NCBI RefSeq assembly: GCF_052857255.1
Contig: NC_135500.1
Location: 108,699,701-108,763,700, forward strand
Source of the DNA: Amblyomma americanum
Taxonomy: Eukaryota > Arthropoda > Arachnida > Ixodida > Ixodidae
Direction: 5' to 3'
DNA length: 64,000 nt
Both the position numbers and the translations under genes were made by a program. Shown piece after piece: positions 1-11,100 of the stretch (its first letter is position 1; every line of letters starts with the position of its first letter). The notes beneath the pieces are model-generated. The model was not told where the DNA came from and did not search any database. It saw nothing but the letters and a program-made list of their open reading frames with translations.

Positions 1-96
1 CATGCCCTGCCCAAGCCCATTTCTTCCTCTTGATTTCAGCTAAGATTTCATGCCCTGCCCAAGCCCATTTCTTCCTCTTGATTTCAACTAGGATCT
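1..96. repeat. 48-bp tandem duplication inside the LINE
   Basis: Positions 1-48 and 49-96 are two copies of one 48-bp unit (starts CATGCCCTGCCCAAGCC) with few differences. On the minus strand this repeats 16 residues in frame, so KKWAWAGH is read twice. Confidence 0.9.
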
Positions 97-314
97 CATT
101 AATCCACGTTTGTTCCCTCACCCACTCTGCCCGCTTCCGGACCCTTAACGTTACACCTATCATTTTTCTTTCCATAGCTTGCTGCATTGTCCTTAACATA
201 AGCTGAACCATTTTCGTTAGCCTCCACGCTTCTGCCCCGTAGGTGAGCACTGGTAAGATGCAGCTATTGTATACTTTTCTTTTTAGGAATACTGGTAAAC
301 TGCCATTCATGATA

Positions 315-386
315 TGCGCTCCACCCTATTCTTATTCTAGTTATTTCCCTTGCGCTCCACCCTATTCTTATTCTAGTTATTTCCCT
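315..386. repeat. 36-bp tandem duplication inside the LINE
   Basis: Positions 315-350 and 351-386 are identical 36-bp copies (start TGCGCTCCACC). On the minus strand they add 12 residues in frame (EITRIRIGWSA repeated). Confidence 0.92.
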
Positions 387-766
387 CATGATCCGGATCA
401 GCGGTCACTACCTGTCCTGAGTAGACATACCCCTTTACCACTTCCAGCTCCTCGCTACCAAATGCAAACTGCTGTTCCCTTGCGAGACTGTTGAAGATTA
501 CTTTGGTTTTCTGCATGTTAACATTTAGACCCATCGTTCTGCTTTGCCTGTCTAACTCATTGATAATATCCTTAAGGAGGAGCTCAAGTGTTCTCCTAAT
601 TTTCTGCCAGCTGAATCAGCGCATCTTATCGGGCAAGTGCACTGGCATCAGTCGAAATTCAGACTGTTACAGTTGTTCATTACCAAGTCCTGCAGCCCTT
701 TTTGCCTCATGCTGCAAGGAACCTCCATGAAGTGTTTAGTGATGCAAACTGAAATTAAGAGATGCC

Positions 767-771
767 ACAAC
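767..771. repeat. Target-site duplication of gypsy element, left
   Basis: ACAAC directly left of the 5' LTR. It matches ACAAC at 5440-5444 exactly and shows that both ends come from one insertion event. Confidence 0.9.
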
Positions 772-1072
772 TGTTGTGTCCGCTGTGCTGTGTCCCCTTC
801 TTTCGTTCTGTTCTGTGTGACCAGTGTTCATTTCTAACGGCCACTTTCCCCTCTTCGCGCGCCGTCGCAAGATGCCCCCCACGGTGGGCCCCCGCGCCCT
901 CTTGTTCTGGGAAGCCCCTTCCTCGTGTGGACGCCGCGCCGTCCCCTCTGTCCTTCGGGCAGCAGTTCGGCTTAGGACTCGGTCGACGCTGGTCGCACCC
1001 TCTTTAGTAGTAAATAAACAGTGTGAAATTATCGCGTGTCTTTTGCTGCATTGACAACTACAAGACACGACA
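772..1072 (+). repeat. 5' LTR (301 bp)
   Basis: TG...CA ends. It has an AATAAA poly(A) signal at 1013-1018. It is 48 bp longer than the 3' LTR: the extra stretch lies between two copies of CCCTCTT (849-855 and 897-903), so the 3' copy probably lost it by recombination between these short repeats. Confidence 0.93.
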
Positions 1073-1073
1073 G

Positions 1074-1098
1074 TGGCGAAGAGAAAGTGGATTCGACC
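1074..1098 (+). other. Primer-binding site, probably tRNA-Ser
   Basis: One base after the LTR the sequence reads TGGCGAAGAGAAAGTGGATT and goes on with CGACCC. TGG pairs with a tRNA CCA end. The downstream GGATTCGA resembles the complement of a T-arm. The overall pattern looks most like the 3' end of tRNA-Ser(GCT), with mismatches. The tRNA identity is inference. Confidence 0.5.
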
Positions 1099-1125
1099 CG
1101 CGCTACGCAACGCTATTGACAAGTC

Positions 1126-1875
1126 ATGGCTACGCAAGGGTTTCCCAACCAAATACCAGAATTCAACGGTTCATCGTGGTCATCGTGGGTAGGATGCCTC
1201 CAGTTCTATTTTGGAGCTAACAACATCACAGACCCAGCCTTGAAGAGGGCCAACCTGCTGACGCTGTGCGGGGAGCAGACCTACGACACTGTCTGCGCCC
1301 TTATTCAGCCAAGCACACCAGCGGCAGTGTCTTACGACGACATCGTAGCAGCACTGCAAAAGCACTACGACCCAAGGCCATCCGAGGTCTACAGCCGGGC
1401 TTGCTTCCAACGAAGAGATCAACTGGAAGGAGAAACTGTGAGTGCCTACATAGGAGTGCTCAAGAAGCTTGCTGCCCACTGCAATTTTGGGACGCTGACC
1501 ACAACAGCTACCGGGCAGGAAAGAGACACAGCTTCTTCTGCTAATACCACCATGCTTCCCTTGGACGTGATGTTACGTGACAGATTTGTGTGCAGACTGA
1601 GTGACGAGCCACTGCAGCAGCGCATGTTTGCTGAGAAGGATCTCACGTTCAACAAAGCTTACGACATTGTTGTACGAGCGGAGAGCGCCGGTCACCAGCA
1701 GAGAGAGATTCGCCGGAGCAGCGAGCCGGTACACCAAACAAGCAACCAGGTACGCAGAACTTCTGTTGTTGCAAAATCGGTCAAGAAAGCACAACGCTGC
1801 TGGCGGTGTGACGACCAGCACAACCCCCAGGAATGCCGATTCCAGTCAGCCACGTGTAATTTTTGCCACAAGTGA
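1126..1875 (+). pseudogene. gag: gag of the gypsy element, stopped in the second zinc knuckle
   Basis: A 249-codon ORF starting ATGGCTACGCAAGGG encodes the capsid/nucleocapsid precursor that packages the element RNA. The N-terminal part is a capsid-like helical region (residues about 10-200, including AYIGVLKKLAAHC). Near the C-terminus is one CCHC knuckle, CWRCDDQHNPQEC. A second knuckle begins CNFCHK and is cut by TGA at 1873-1875. The next codons in the same frame complete it (KHIERAC), so the stop is a point mutation in what was a continuous gag-pol frame. This frame stays open until a stop at 2050-2052 and then runs into the protease. Confidence 0.9.
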
Positions 1876-2052
1876 AAGCATATCGAGAGAGCTTGCATTA
1901 AGAAACGGAAGCTTGTCAAGATAAAGTCGTCTTCCCAGCCTAATCACAGCGTCGACGCCTCAGAGAATACGCCGCGATCTGATGTCCATGGAACAACATC
2001 AGCAGCACCATCTGTGTTATACGACCTGCACACGATAAATCTCAGCACTTGA

Positions 2053-2968
2053 CCGAAGATTTTTACAGAAGTAAGCATACATGATCAACTGACTAAGTTC
2101 GAGGTGGACTCCGGTGCAGGCTGTACTCTGATCAGTGAGGACACATTCCGAACTTCGTGGCCATCTGACGCACCAAACCTGCAACAAGACGACACGCACC
2201 TGCGAACGTGGTCAGGGCAAAACCTGCCGCTATTGGGCTCTGCCAACGTGCTGGTTAATTAGAACGGCAAGACCCATACGCTACCTCTGCTTGTTGTGAA
2301 GGGCTCAAGATCAAGCCTCCTAGGTAGAAACTGATTTGCTTCATTAGGCGTGACCATATGCCGCATACACCACACGCCGAGCCAGGATGTGGTTGAGCAA
2401 CTGCAAGAGAAATACGAAATAGTATTCTCGGAAGAAATTCCAGGAAACAAAGGGCCTCCAGTCACACTGGAGTTGTTGGGCAATGCGCAACCAAAGTTTT
2501 TGAAGGCCAGGCCGGTGCCGTTTGCTCTCAGAGCTTCAGTTGAAAAGGAGTTAGACAAACTGGAGCAGCAAGGTGTCATCGAGCCGACGCAACATTCACA
2601 ATGGGCCACATAACTTGTGGTAGTTCGCAAGAATAACGGAACCATACGCCTCTGCGGAGACTACTGGAGCACCGTCAACCTTGCGACTAAAGCATCCTCT
2701 TACCCACTACTGACACCTGAGGAAGTGTTCAGTATATTACGTGGCGCAAGAGTCTTCAGCACATTGGACCTCACCCAGGCGTATCACTGATACAGCTGAA
2801 GGTGAGCGAATCAACGGCAGAATTACTGACAATTAACACACTGAAAGGCTTGTACGAAGTCATGCGACTGCCTTTCGGCGTAGCTGCAGCCCCGGCCAAC
2901 GTGACTAGACTAGGTTACTAGACTAGACTAGTCTAGTAACGTTAGCCCCGGCCATATTTCAGAAGTTC
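2053..2968 (+). pseudogene. pol: pol part 1: protease and N-terminal reverse transcriptase, broken
   Basis: In the gag frame the aspartic-protease active site is visible as FEVDSGAGCTLI (from about 2098), followed by the conserved SLLGRN near 2315-2332. The RT start is visible from 2350, including VEKELDKLEQQGVIEPTQHSQWAT. Next comes the palm entry with VVRKNNGTIRLCGDY and STLDLTQAYH. In-frame stops occur at about 2260, 2332 and 2611, and again after TQAYH. Translation then changes frame before FGVAAAPA. The 56-bp insertion at 2899-2954 interrupts RT between AAPA and IFQKFMETVL. This is a decayed enzyme region and cannot yield a product. Confidence 0.88.
2899..2954. repeat. 56-bp foldback insertion in RT with flanking duplication
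   Basis: The host sequence AGCCCCGGCCA occurs at 2888-2898 and again at 2944-2954. Between them lies a palindrome at 2914-2940: 13-bp arms GTTACTAGACTAG and CTAGTCTAGTAAC around one base. Extra ACTAGACTAG copies lie to the left. Removing one AGCCCCGGCCA and the palindrome restores AAPA-IFQKF. Confidence 0.85.
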
Positions 2969-3982
2969 ATGGAGACAGTGCTTCAGGGGATCACAGGAGT
3001 TTGCGTCTACCTTGACGATGTCATCATCAGTGGCGCTTCCATTGAAGAGCATGCAGCGCGCCTAGAGCTCGTTTTTCAAAGGCTAGCAAACGCAAATTTG
3101 CGCATAAGCAAAGCGAAATGCTGTTTTGCAGTGCCAGAAGTACAATTTCTGGGACACCGAATTGATGCAGCAGGCATCCACCCCACCGAAGACAAAGTGC
3201 GAGCGATCACCGAAGCGCGAGCACCAACTAACAAACAGGAGCTACAGGCGTTTCTGGGACTCTTAACGTTCTACGACCGGTTCTTGGAGCAAAGAGCTAC
3301 CGTGGCCAACGACTTATACCAACTCCTTCGGAAAGATGTGACATGGACATGGTCGCCATGCCATCAACGGTCATTCGACGCCCTCAAAGACCTGCTTCGA
3401 AGATGTACAGTCCTCCGCCACTACGACGAAAGGAAGCCTCTGCTTTTGGCTTGCGACGCATCTCCGTACGGAGTTGGCGCAGTTCTGTCGCAGACTGATG
3501 ACCAAGGAAGGGAAGCCCCTATCGCCTTTGCCTCACGTACGTTGTCGCAAGCAGAGCGCAACTACGCACAACTTGACAAAGAAGGACTAGCCATCGTCTA
3601 CGCGGCGACACACTTTCGCCAATACACTGCCGGCCGAAAGGTGATTTTTATAACGGATCACCGACCGCTATTGGGCATTTTGGGACAAAAAAAGCCTATG
3701 CCGTCGACGTTGTCTCCACGAATGACCCGTTGGTACATCAAACTCTCAGCGTACGACCACGATCTGGTCTACCGCAGTGGGAATGAACATAAAAATGCCG
3801 ATGCACTGAGCCGCCTGCCACTGGACGCAACTGTTGACGAACCACCTCCACCTGGAGACGTTATCATGTTTGAAGCGCTGCCAGATCCTCCGCTTACAGC
3901 AGCCGCAGTTGCAGCATCTACGCAGAAGTACGCAGCTCTCCGGCTGGTTTACACAGCTGTTCAACAAGGCAACGTGCACTAA
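2969..3982 (+). pseudogene. pol: pol part 2: RT palm/thumb and RNase H
   Basis: A 337-codon open stretch carries the RT catalytic motif as CVYLDDVIISG, then VQFLGHRID and FLGLLTFYDRF. It continues through the RNase H domain: LLACDASPYGVGAVLSQ with the first catalytic Asp, KEGLAIVYA with the Glu, and ITDHRPLLGIL with the second Asp. These activities would copy the element RNA into DNA. This part is the best preserved. The start given is only the first Met after the 56-bp insertion; the original frame came from upstream. It ends in a stop at 3980-3982 next to a frameshift into the integrase frame. Confidence 0.92.
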
Positions 3983-4730
3983 CTCAAAGGAGACAACTTC
4001 CGACGCTTACCGCAGACGAGCTACAGAGTTGAGCACCCATCGCGGCTGCATCATTTTTGGGTCTCGAGTTGTGATTCCAAGAGAACTACGCGCACAAGCC
4101 TTGTCTCTCATCCACGCTGGACATAGGGGCATCGTTGCAATGAAAAAGTGTGCCAGAAGCTACATGTGGTGGCCTGGCATTGACCACGACATCGAAACAG
4201 TGGTCCGAGATTGCAAGCCTTGCCAGAGCAGCTGCAGCGCCCCGCCTACAGCTCCTCTCCCAGAATGGGAAAAACCAGACACACCCTGGCACACCTTGCA
4301 CATTGATTTTGCAGGACCAATTGAGGGCTGCATCTTCCTCGTGGTCGTAGATGCCTACACCAAGTGGCTTGAGATATGAGAAATGAAACAGACGACTTCG
4401 GCAGCAGTCATTGACAACCTGCGATCACTGTTAGCAATGTTCGGCCTGCCTCGCAAGGTAGTGTCGGACAACGGAACACCGTTTGTGTCTGCGGAGATTC
4501 TCAAGTTTTATCGTGACAACGGGATCTCATCAGTCACATCAGCCCCCTACCACCCAGCTACAAACGGACAAGCCGAGCGCTACGTGGCCGAGCTAAAACG
4601 CGCCCTTGAAAGAGATAATACAGGGTCGCTGCAGCGCCGCCTTGCGCGCTTTCTCTTCAAACAGCACACGACAGTTCAGAGCACAACGGGCCAGGCCCCA
4701 GCGAAAATGATGTTTGAGTGCGAAATGTGA
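3983..4730 (+). pseudogene. pol: pol part 3: integrase
   Basis: After a frameshift the integrase zinc domain is visible (HAGHRGIVAMKKC then CKPCQ, an HHCC pattern). The DDE core follows: LHIDFAGP gives the first Asp, VVSDNGTPFVS the second, and HPATNGQAERYV the Glu. A TGA stop at 4377-4379 splits the core between VDAYTKWLEI and EMKQTTSAAV. The frame then stays open to 4730. The catalytic residues are present, but the stop and shifts disable the protein. Downstream to 5170 only scattered C-terminal remnants can be read. Confidence 0.9.
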
Positions 4731-5172
4731 ACCCAGCTCACAGCCATCCTTCCCAAGCCCAAAGCGGAGACGTTCAGGGAAGAAAAACCGATTCCGAGCT
4801 GAGGAACGCTTCATGAGGGGCAGCGCGTCCTCGCCCGGCAGTTTCTCAAAAAGCCACGCTGGGAGGAAGCTACGATTGTCAAACGCATAGGCCTGTGCTC
4901 TTGGCTCATCAACATACATGGAACAGTAGCAGTTGACACCTCAACCAGCTGCGTGGATTTACGACGCCTGCTGACAGCGGCCCGGCATCCGAGAAAACAC
5001 GCGCACTGTCTAACCACATAGCCTGGCACCTCTTCCCGGAGGAAAAGACTTCGCCCAGGGCAGACCTAGAAGACACAGCGACCAACAGCCAGCCTACAAG
5101 TGCACCTCCCCCGAGCGCACAAAGCCAGCGCGCCTCCACGCGGACTCCCTGCACGCTACCAGGCAACTTTCT

Positions 5173-5186
5173 AAGGGGGAAGGAAG
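5173..5186 (+). other. Polypurine tract
   Basis: AAGGGGGAAGGAAG lies directly against the start of the 3' LTR, where the plus-strand primer of an LTR retrotransposon is expected. Confidence 0.8.
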
Positions 5187-5439
5187 TGTTGTGTCCCCTG
5201 TGCTGTGTCCCCTTTTTTCGTTCTGTTCTGTGTCACCCGTGTTCATTTCTAACGGCCACTTTCCCCTCTTGTTCTGGGAAGCCACTCCCTCATGTGGACG
5301 CCGCGCCGTCCCCTCTGTCCTTCGGGCAGCAGTTCGGCTTAGGACTCGGTCGACGCTGGTTGCACCCTCTTTAGTAGTAAATAAACAGTGTGATATTATA
5401 GCGTGTCTTTTGCTGCACTGACAGCTACCAGACACGACA
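5187..5439 (+). repeat. 3' LTR (253 bp)
   Basis: Aligns with the 5' LTR across its whole length apart from a 48-bp deletion and scattered substitutions. AATAAA lies at 5380-5385. It is followed by the right target duplication ACAAC (5440-5444). Confidence 0.93.
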
Positions 5440-5444
5440 ACAAC

Positions 5445-8004
5445 GTAGCATATCACTCTGCGGAGACTACCAGCAACTGAACTGCATAATAAAGATGTCT
5501 ACCCTCTGTCCCTATTCAATCACAACCTGAATCAACTTTTCTCTATTACATATTTCTCATCGATGGACCTAAAGATCAAGAAAACAGTGCATTCTGCCAG
5601 TCAGCTTCAGAGTTCGAGGTCATGCTACTTGGGCCTTGCAGGCCTCAAGTGGAAAACTTTTTTTACCTGGATGGCGTCTAGTCTTCGCCACAAATTTCTA
5701 CAACTACCTAAGCAGTCTGGATACAGTACTTGAGGTAACAAAGCTCACTGGACTTGTACTGAAGCTTATATAAGGAAACAAAACGAAAGCAAATTTTCAC
5801 TTTTTATTAACTTTAAAACAGTAACTGAAATACCAACTTGCTCTTACCATGGAGCCAATAATATGATTTAGACGTCACAAATTATATGTGCATGAAATAC
5901 AACAGGAAGTGACAAACACTTTAGCCAATAATATCATTTCCATTCGGTCACAACGCACTGTTTAAACACCAAATCTAAGACACAATAGACAGTCTAGCTG
6001 CATCAACGTAACAGTATCAATGTGATATCCTTAAAAAGTGTTCGTTGGTGCAATCATAGTTTTTTTTTTTTGCTGACAAGTGCAAGGAACTTTGGTTTCT
6101 TCAGGAAAGCCAATATAGTCATGCCTGTGTAATGCGAAGTAGCTAACATCCCCCAGCTTAAAAATGCACAACCCTCTACTGCTTCCAGCATCCATTTTAT
6201 ATGACGCTGATGGCCTGCTTTACTATGCAAGGCGTGACACTCCTAACTGCAACAAACTGGTGCTATGTTTTGTTCACACACAAAACACAAAATAAAAGGT
6301 GTTGTAGCCATCAGCCCTAAAAAGAAAACTTTTATACTTTATCACTAAAAGAATAAAACGACTATGTTCTGCCTCATGTCATGCAGAAAAAAAGAATTTC
6401 CTTTTTTTTTTTCAAGAGTGTAAACTGAAATAAAAGTTGCCACAGACACCAACCTGCACAATACAATCACCAGTCTGATGTGGAATGCATAAATTCATTC
6501 ATCTACATGAGCCTTGCCATATGAAGGCTGAGCACAAGATAAAGAACAAACAACGTGATTGCGAAAGCAACACAGTCATCACTATAACATGATGCCCTAT
6601 AAAGCACATAACAGGCCGAGCATTATTGTGAAACGCTTCCCAGGCCTATTCGGAAGATGAACTGAAAAAAGCAGCAGCGACATGGAAGAACTGCTCAATG
6701 AATCGTCCCGACGAAATGAACAACAGGCAGTTTGTGTCGGGGCACATTTGCTCCTCAAACGTCGTCGGGGCAGACGTCGTGTCACTCCCACGATGTCCAC
6801 TCTGCGACGGCAAGGATCCCTTTGCTCGCTTATCACAGAATATTAAAAAGAATGACTCGACACACACACACACACGCATGCTCGCACAGGCGCAACACTC
6901 GCCTACATGCAATGCACGCTCGCCACCTTAAAAGCTGCTGTGCCCCGTAACCCTCCCCTCAAACTCCTGCTTTGCCTGGCAAAGTTCGGGAAGCCGGATG
7001 CGCAAGGCAAAGCAACTACTAGGAATCTACTCGCATGATATGCTTTGGAATGTAACGAATGCGACAGCTGCAAAGCAGTGTTTCTCTGATGCCACAGCTC
7101 TGCCTGAATCACGGTTTGCTCAGCTGACTGCAAACGGTGATGGCACACTGGGTACCGAAGATGCTCAACTCTGCCAGCACAAGTCGAGTGAAGGCAACAA
7201 AAGGCACTAGCGACGTAAATCCGCATTCAAATCACATCTACTGCCTTTTGCCACGTTGAAAGAAAGCTCATGGCTGAAAAAAAAAAAAAATGAAAACTTC
7301 CAACTAGTACAGTTTTTTCTGTCTACCTGAAAGAAAAAACAAAACAACCTCTGGAGATGAAACTTTTTCACTTAATACTGAACAAAACTGTCTCAGGGAT
7401 GCAGAATTGCAAGCAACAACAAACAAGTGCCTCTCTCTATAACAGTGACTCGTAAGGCACAAACCCAGCTTTGGCTGTAGGCTGTCATGTTGGAAGTGTG
7501 CGCGGAGAAAGAACCAGCAGAGGTGGTGCTGCGCATTGCACCTACATTCCAAACAGATGTCATGCGAGTTGATCCTGGAATAGCGCACACTTCGAAAGAC
7601 GAGAGAGAATTGCAACAGGTAGAAGAGGAGGAAGGTAGGAGGAAGAAGAAAACAGTCCGAAGTAATGAGAACTGTGCACAACACACTCCCAGAGAGTCGA
7701 AAAGACAGGGCTCGGCGCTGAAGACCGTTTGTCCGATGGGCTTCACATGTCTCCCCCGCTCTCTCCTGCTCTCTTAGTTTGGGCAAGTCTCGGCACGTGG
7801 GCCGTTTCCGCTTGATGGCAAACGTGACCATGCGTTTACACTGCAGATCGACCTTGCGTGACTGAGCTGGCAAATGTGGTCATTTTGAGCCAGCCGGCCA
7901 GAGCTTGTGGCACGCAGCGGCCATCGTGCGGAAGCTGGTGCGTACTCAAGTGGCGCGAGGCGCCTTGCTTCTCCGCAATTCGTGGTGGCAATGCGCTTGT
8001 CCGC
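5445..8004 (-). other. Probable 3' UTR of the TMCC gene
   Basis: This stretch follows the TMCC stop codon (8005-8007). It has no exon-like ORF and no recognisable transposon. On the minus strand an AATAAA signal lies at 5803-5808, which would give a 3' UTR of about 2.2 kb. CA/TG runs occur near 6860 and T/A runs near 6062, 6403 and 7281. The transcript end is inference. Confidence 0.4.
5803..5808 (-). terminator. Candidate poly(A) signal for TMCC
   Basis: TTTATT on the plus strand is AATAAA on the minus strand. It is the clearest such signal between the stop codon and the retrotransposon. Confidence 0.4.
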
Positions 8005-8125
8005 TCATTTCCATCGTTCGAGTGCTTCGTTTAGCTGTAGTCGAAACCAGGTGGACAGTTCCTGCCACTGCTTGGCTGCGGTGACGATGGCCAGGATCAG
8101 AAGAGCCGTAGTGATGATTCGTAAC
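8005..8125 (-). CDS. TMCC: TMCC last coding exon: second membrane helix and C-terminus
   Basis: The acceptor is at 8126-8127 (AG on the minus strand). The split codon AG|G gives Arg. The exon reads [20 protein letters not shown], then a short cytosolic or lumenal tail rich in charged residues ending LERWK, and TGA at 8005-8007. The hydrophobic run is the second membrane helix of the TMCC hairpin. Confidence 0.88.
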
Positions 8126-11100
8126 CTGTAATCAGGCACCAGAGAGACAGCAGTTCCACTAAAGAAACGGAACTTCTAGCAGCAAATAACAGTACACTTG
8201 TGGAAGTGAAGAAAAAAATTGAGACAGTGAGGGAGGTGTGAAAGGCCATCACCTGGATTGTAGGAAGGGCATGGTGATGTTGGCCAAGGTGGAGACAAGG
8301 AGGAGGGCCAGCTGGAGCAGCATGAGGAGGACGTTGACCAGCTTGAGGCCAAGGGCGCGCGCCTGCGAATTGTCCAGGGCGTCCAGGCTCACCAGCTGCT
8401 GCAGCTGCTGGTGTTGCTGGTGCTCCATGCGGCTGATCTGCAATGCGTGACAGCAGAGCACCCAATAGCACACCCTCTTCCACGTCATTTGCATGGGTGC
8501 CACCAGCACTACAGTTGAGACCATTTATGACTGTCACGTGCCGTTCAGTCCCTGTGTGCCAGCATTCACCGTCAGTGGAAAACACAGAAGACTGCAGCGC
8601 TCCTTGGTGCATATATTAAGCAATATGTGGGAGTCAGCAGTGACCTGGTGAAGTTTGGCAACATGACTGGTGACATTGCCCATATCTGTCTCACCCAGAA
8701 AGCAATGCAAGCAGCGTGCATTGTGCCTGTCACCCTAAAGCATATGTTTAGGCCTAGCATGTGCCAGAGGTCATCATCAGCCTAACTAGGCCCACTGCAG
8801 GGCAAAGACCTCTCCGATATCCCTCCAATTTAACCCTGCCCTGTGCCAGCAGCAGCCCCCTTTTAATTAATTAAGCTTTAATAATTGTACTATCATGAGC
8901 AATATGACCAAGAACGCAGAAGCGCGTGGCAAATAGCCTCAAACCCTCCTTGTGGCGACACACGGTGGCCGCTTTCAGCAAATAAGTGGAGAGGGTTCAC
9001 CCGTTGGGCATTCTGCCTGCACCCCTTGCTGCGCGCATCTTTCTGCAAATGTGGAACATTATGTCTGCACCTGAATGGGGTAACACTTAATCATCGTAGG
9101 GTTTGGCAATGAGCCTTATGCAGTTATAAAGGAAGGTGCTTTTTGACATCATCATTTCTGCTTTTGCTTGCAGTGACTGATTGAGATACTTGTGGCCATC
9201 AGTTTTCTTAGACGACAATTTTTTTTTTATTCTGGACGAAGACAAGCTACTGTTTTGCTTCAGCAACAAACGGGAAGCTCCTCTTTCCATTCCAATGCCA
9301 ACAATGGCTAGGGTGCCTATCAACGAGCGGAAGACAATTGTAGAAATGTCTTTAAAAGGCCACTCTCAGCCATATATTTCTTCTGCGACAGGACGGCTGT
9401 TGTGCACAGCAAACAGGATCACCCCAGCATAGCGAACCGAAGGACGGCTGGAAGATGCACCGCACGATAGGCAGAGATGGGCATCCTCACAAGGGCGGGC
9501 CCTCATGAGGATGGTCCTGTGTATGGAGGCCAGCCATGAGGTCATTCCATGAGCAAGCAAGCCTAGCATGATTTTGATGTACGTGATAACCATGCTGTTA
9601 TGCTACCTGGTGGATTTCTTTTGTCTTCGTCTTTGAATACGTAAACCAACACCATTTTCACAATTTCCGCGAGAAAAACAAAAGCCGTCGAATTTTGATC
9701 CTCATGTACGTCCCTGAAGAAGACCATGGCTGTACAGCATGTCACCACGTGAAAGTCTGTGGTTCATGCATACTTGCTGTAGCTGAGACTACATTCACAT
9801 ATGTTTGTTCTACCTGAGACTCAGTGCCATAGCCCTAATGATCATCATGACCACCCCCTCATCTTCGTTCACACTAAAAAAAGATTGGATTTGTGAGGAA
9901 AGGAAAACACACAGTAACCATCTCACTTATTTAGGTGGACACCCGAACTGCCCTGTAAGAAAAGGGAGGAAGGCAGGAGTGAGAGAAGAAAGGAAGAAAG
10001 AGGTGCCCTATTTGAGGCCTCCCAAATGATTTCGACCACCTGGGAATCTTTAACATGCACTGACATCTCACAGCACATGGGCACCTTTTGCATTTCGATG
10101 GAGGCAAAATGCGGCCGCCGTGGTCGGGTTCAAACCCAGCTACTCCAGCTCATTCAGCAAGTGCCTTAACAACCACGGCGGGTCGTTCATTCTAAGCGAG
10201 AGTGTTACGTGTGGAACCGGTATAAGTGGGCTCGATGCAACTGGCACCGTGGTATAACTCCCTGACCTTGTGTAGTAGTTAGAACATGCAGCACCGTGTG
10301 CCTCCCACCCGGCAAGATAGTACGCACTAACGTACCCTCATTCCACCTTCCCCAGAGACTCATCTTCCTCATTATCCCTCCCTGCCTTTCTTGCAAGAAA
10401 TCTGAGCACTGAGTGATGGTATGGCGCTAACGCCAATGCCACTTGGTCACCTCTGATGAGATTAAGAGAGGATGGGGGATCGATGCAACAGACAATGCGC
10501 CACCAGAGGACGTGCTCCAAGGGTATGGAGCGGGACAGTGGCTATCGTCCCTCTTACGCTCTCTCATGGTGGCTGATGACCAAGTGCGGAACATGGAGCA
10601 CCATCCCAAATATCACCTTACTGGTGGGCATATATATTTTGTCATGGTGGGCTGATGCCATTCCACTGCTGTGGGGAGGCAAGCATGCATACCATAGACA
10701 TGAAGGCGAAAGCCTGCCGCAAGGCACAGGACTCAGTGCTGTATGTGACACAGTTGTGCAGGCTGGCTTCATGGCCTTTCTGTGTCTTTTGTTTATATCC
10801 AAACATATCAAAACTAGTATGCAATGAAAACAACATGGGATCATAAGTGTGCAGTGGCTCTGCTCGCTCCACTGTCACCTTGTATGGTGGGGGCTACAGA
10901 GTGCCCACTCCCACATGCAATGTGCTCTCTGTGGTGGTGACTGAAAAATGGTATATATAATTGTGTAGCCGTGCTAACACCAATTGGCTTTTATTGGTAT
11001 CAAAACTTTACAGTGTCACTTGATCAAATGGAGTGTAGGGTGTTGCTTTACTTCATTTTCGTTCCACAAGCAAGGAACGGCCAAGCTGAAATTAGTGTTC

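Larger units (their letters stand above)
1..615 (-). pseudogene. LINE reverse-transcriptase ORF, C-terminal part (broken)
   Basis: Reading the minus strand gives a nearly continuous protein with landmarks of endonuclease/reverse-transcriptase LINEs: NVNMQKTKVIFNS, then VVKGYVYSGQVVTADPDHE, then CILPVLTYGAEAW, then RKRAEWVREQTW and KKWAWAGH. This order (thumb and C-terminal part after the RT core) is typical of the RTE-like LINEs common in ticks. One base is missing after DPDHE, which shifts the frame. Two in-frame tandem duplications also disturb the ORF. The element continues beyond the left window edge. Its 5' limit near 600-620 is where the similarity fades. It is a dead fragment, not a host gene. 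Confidence 0.8.
772..5439 (+). mobile_element. Ty3/gypsy LTR retrotransposon, complete but defective
   Basis: A 4668-bp element with two LTRs that begin TGTTGTGTCC and end CACGACA. It is bounded by a perfect 5-bp target duplication ACAAC at 767-771 and 5440-5444. Between the LTRs, in order, are a primer-binding site, gag with zinc knuckles, protease (DSGA), reverse transcriptase (YLDD), RNase H, integrase and a polypurine tract. RT before integrase defines Ty3/gypsy. Gag, protease and the start of RT share one reading frame, so the parent probably had a single gag-pol ORF. Several stops, frameshifts and a 56-bp insertion inactivate it. The possible tRNA-Ser primer suggests a mag-like lineage, but that is inference. 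Confidence 0.95.

Noticed and set aside
736..1152. 138-codon minus-strand ORF and its twin at 5094-5456
   Set aside because: Both are antisense readings of the two LTRs of the gypsy element; their similarity only reflects LTR identity.
7304..7873. 189-codon minus-strand ORF just after the TMCC stop
   Set aside because: No recognisable domain. It sits in the probable TMCC 3' UTR and has irregular composition.
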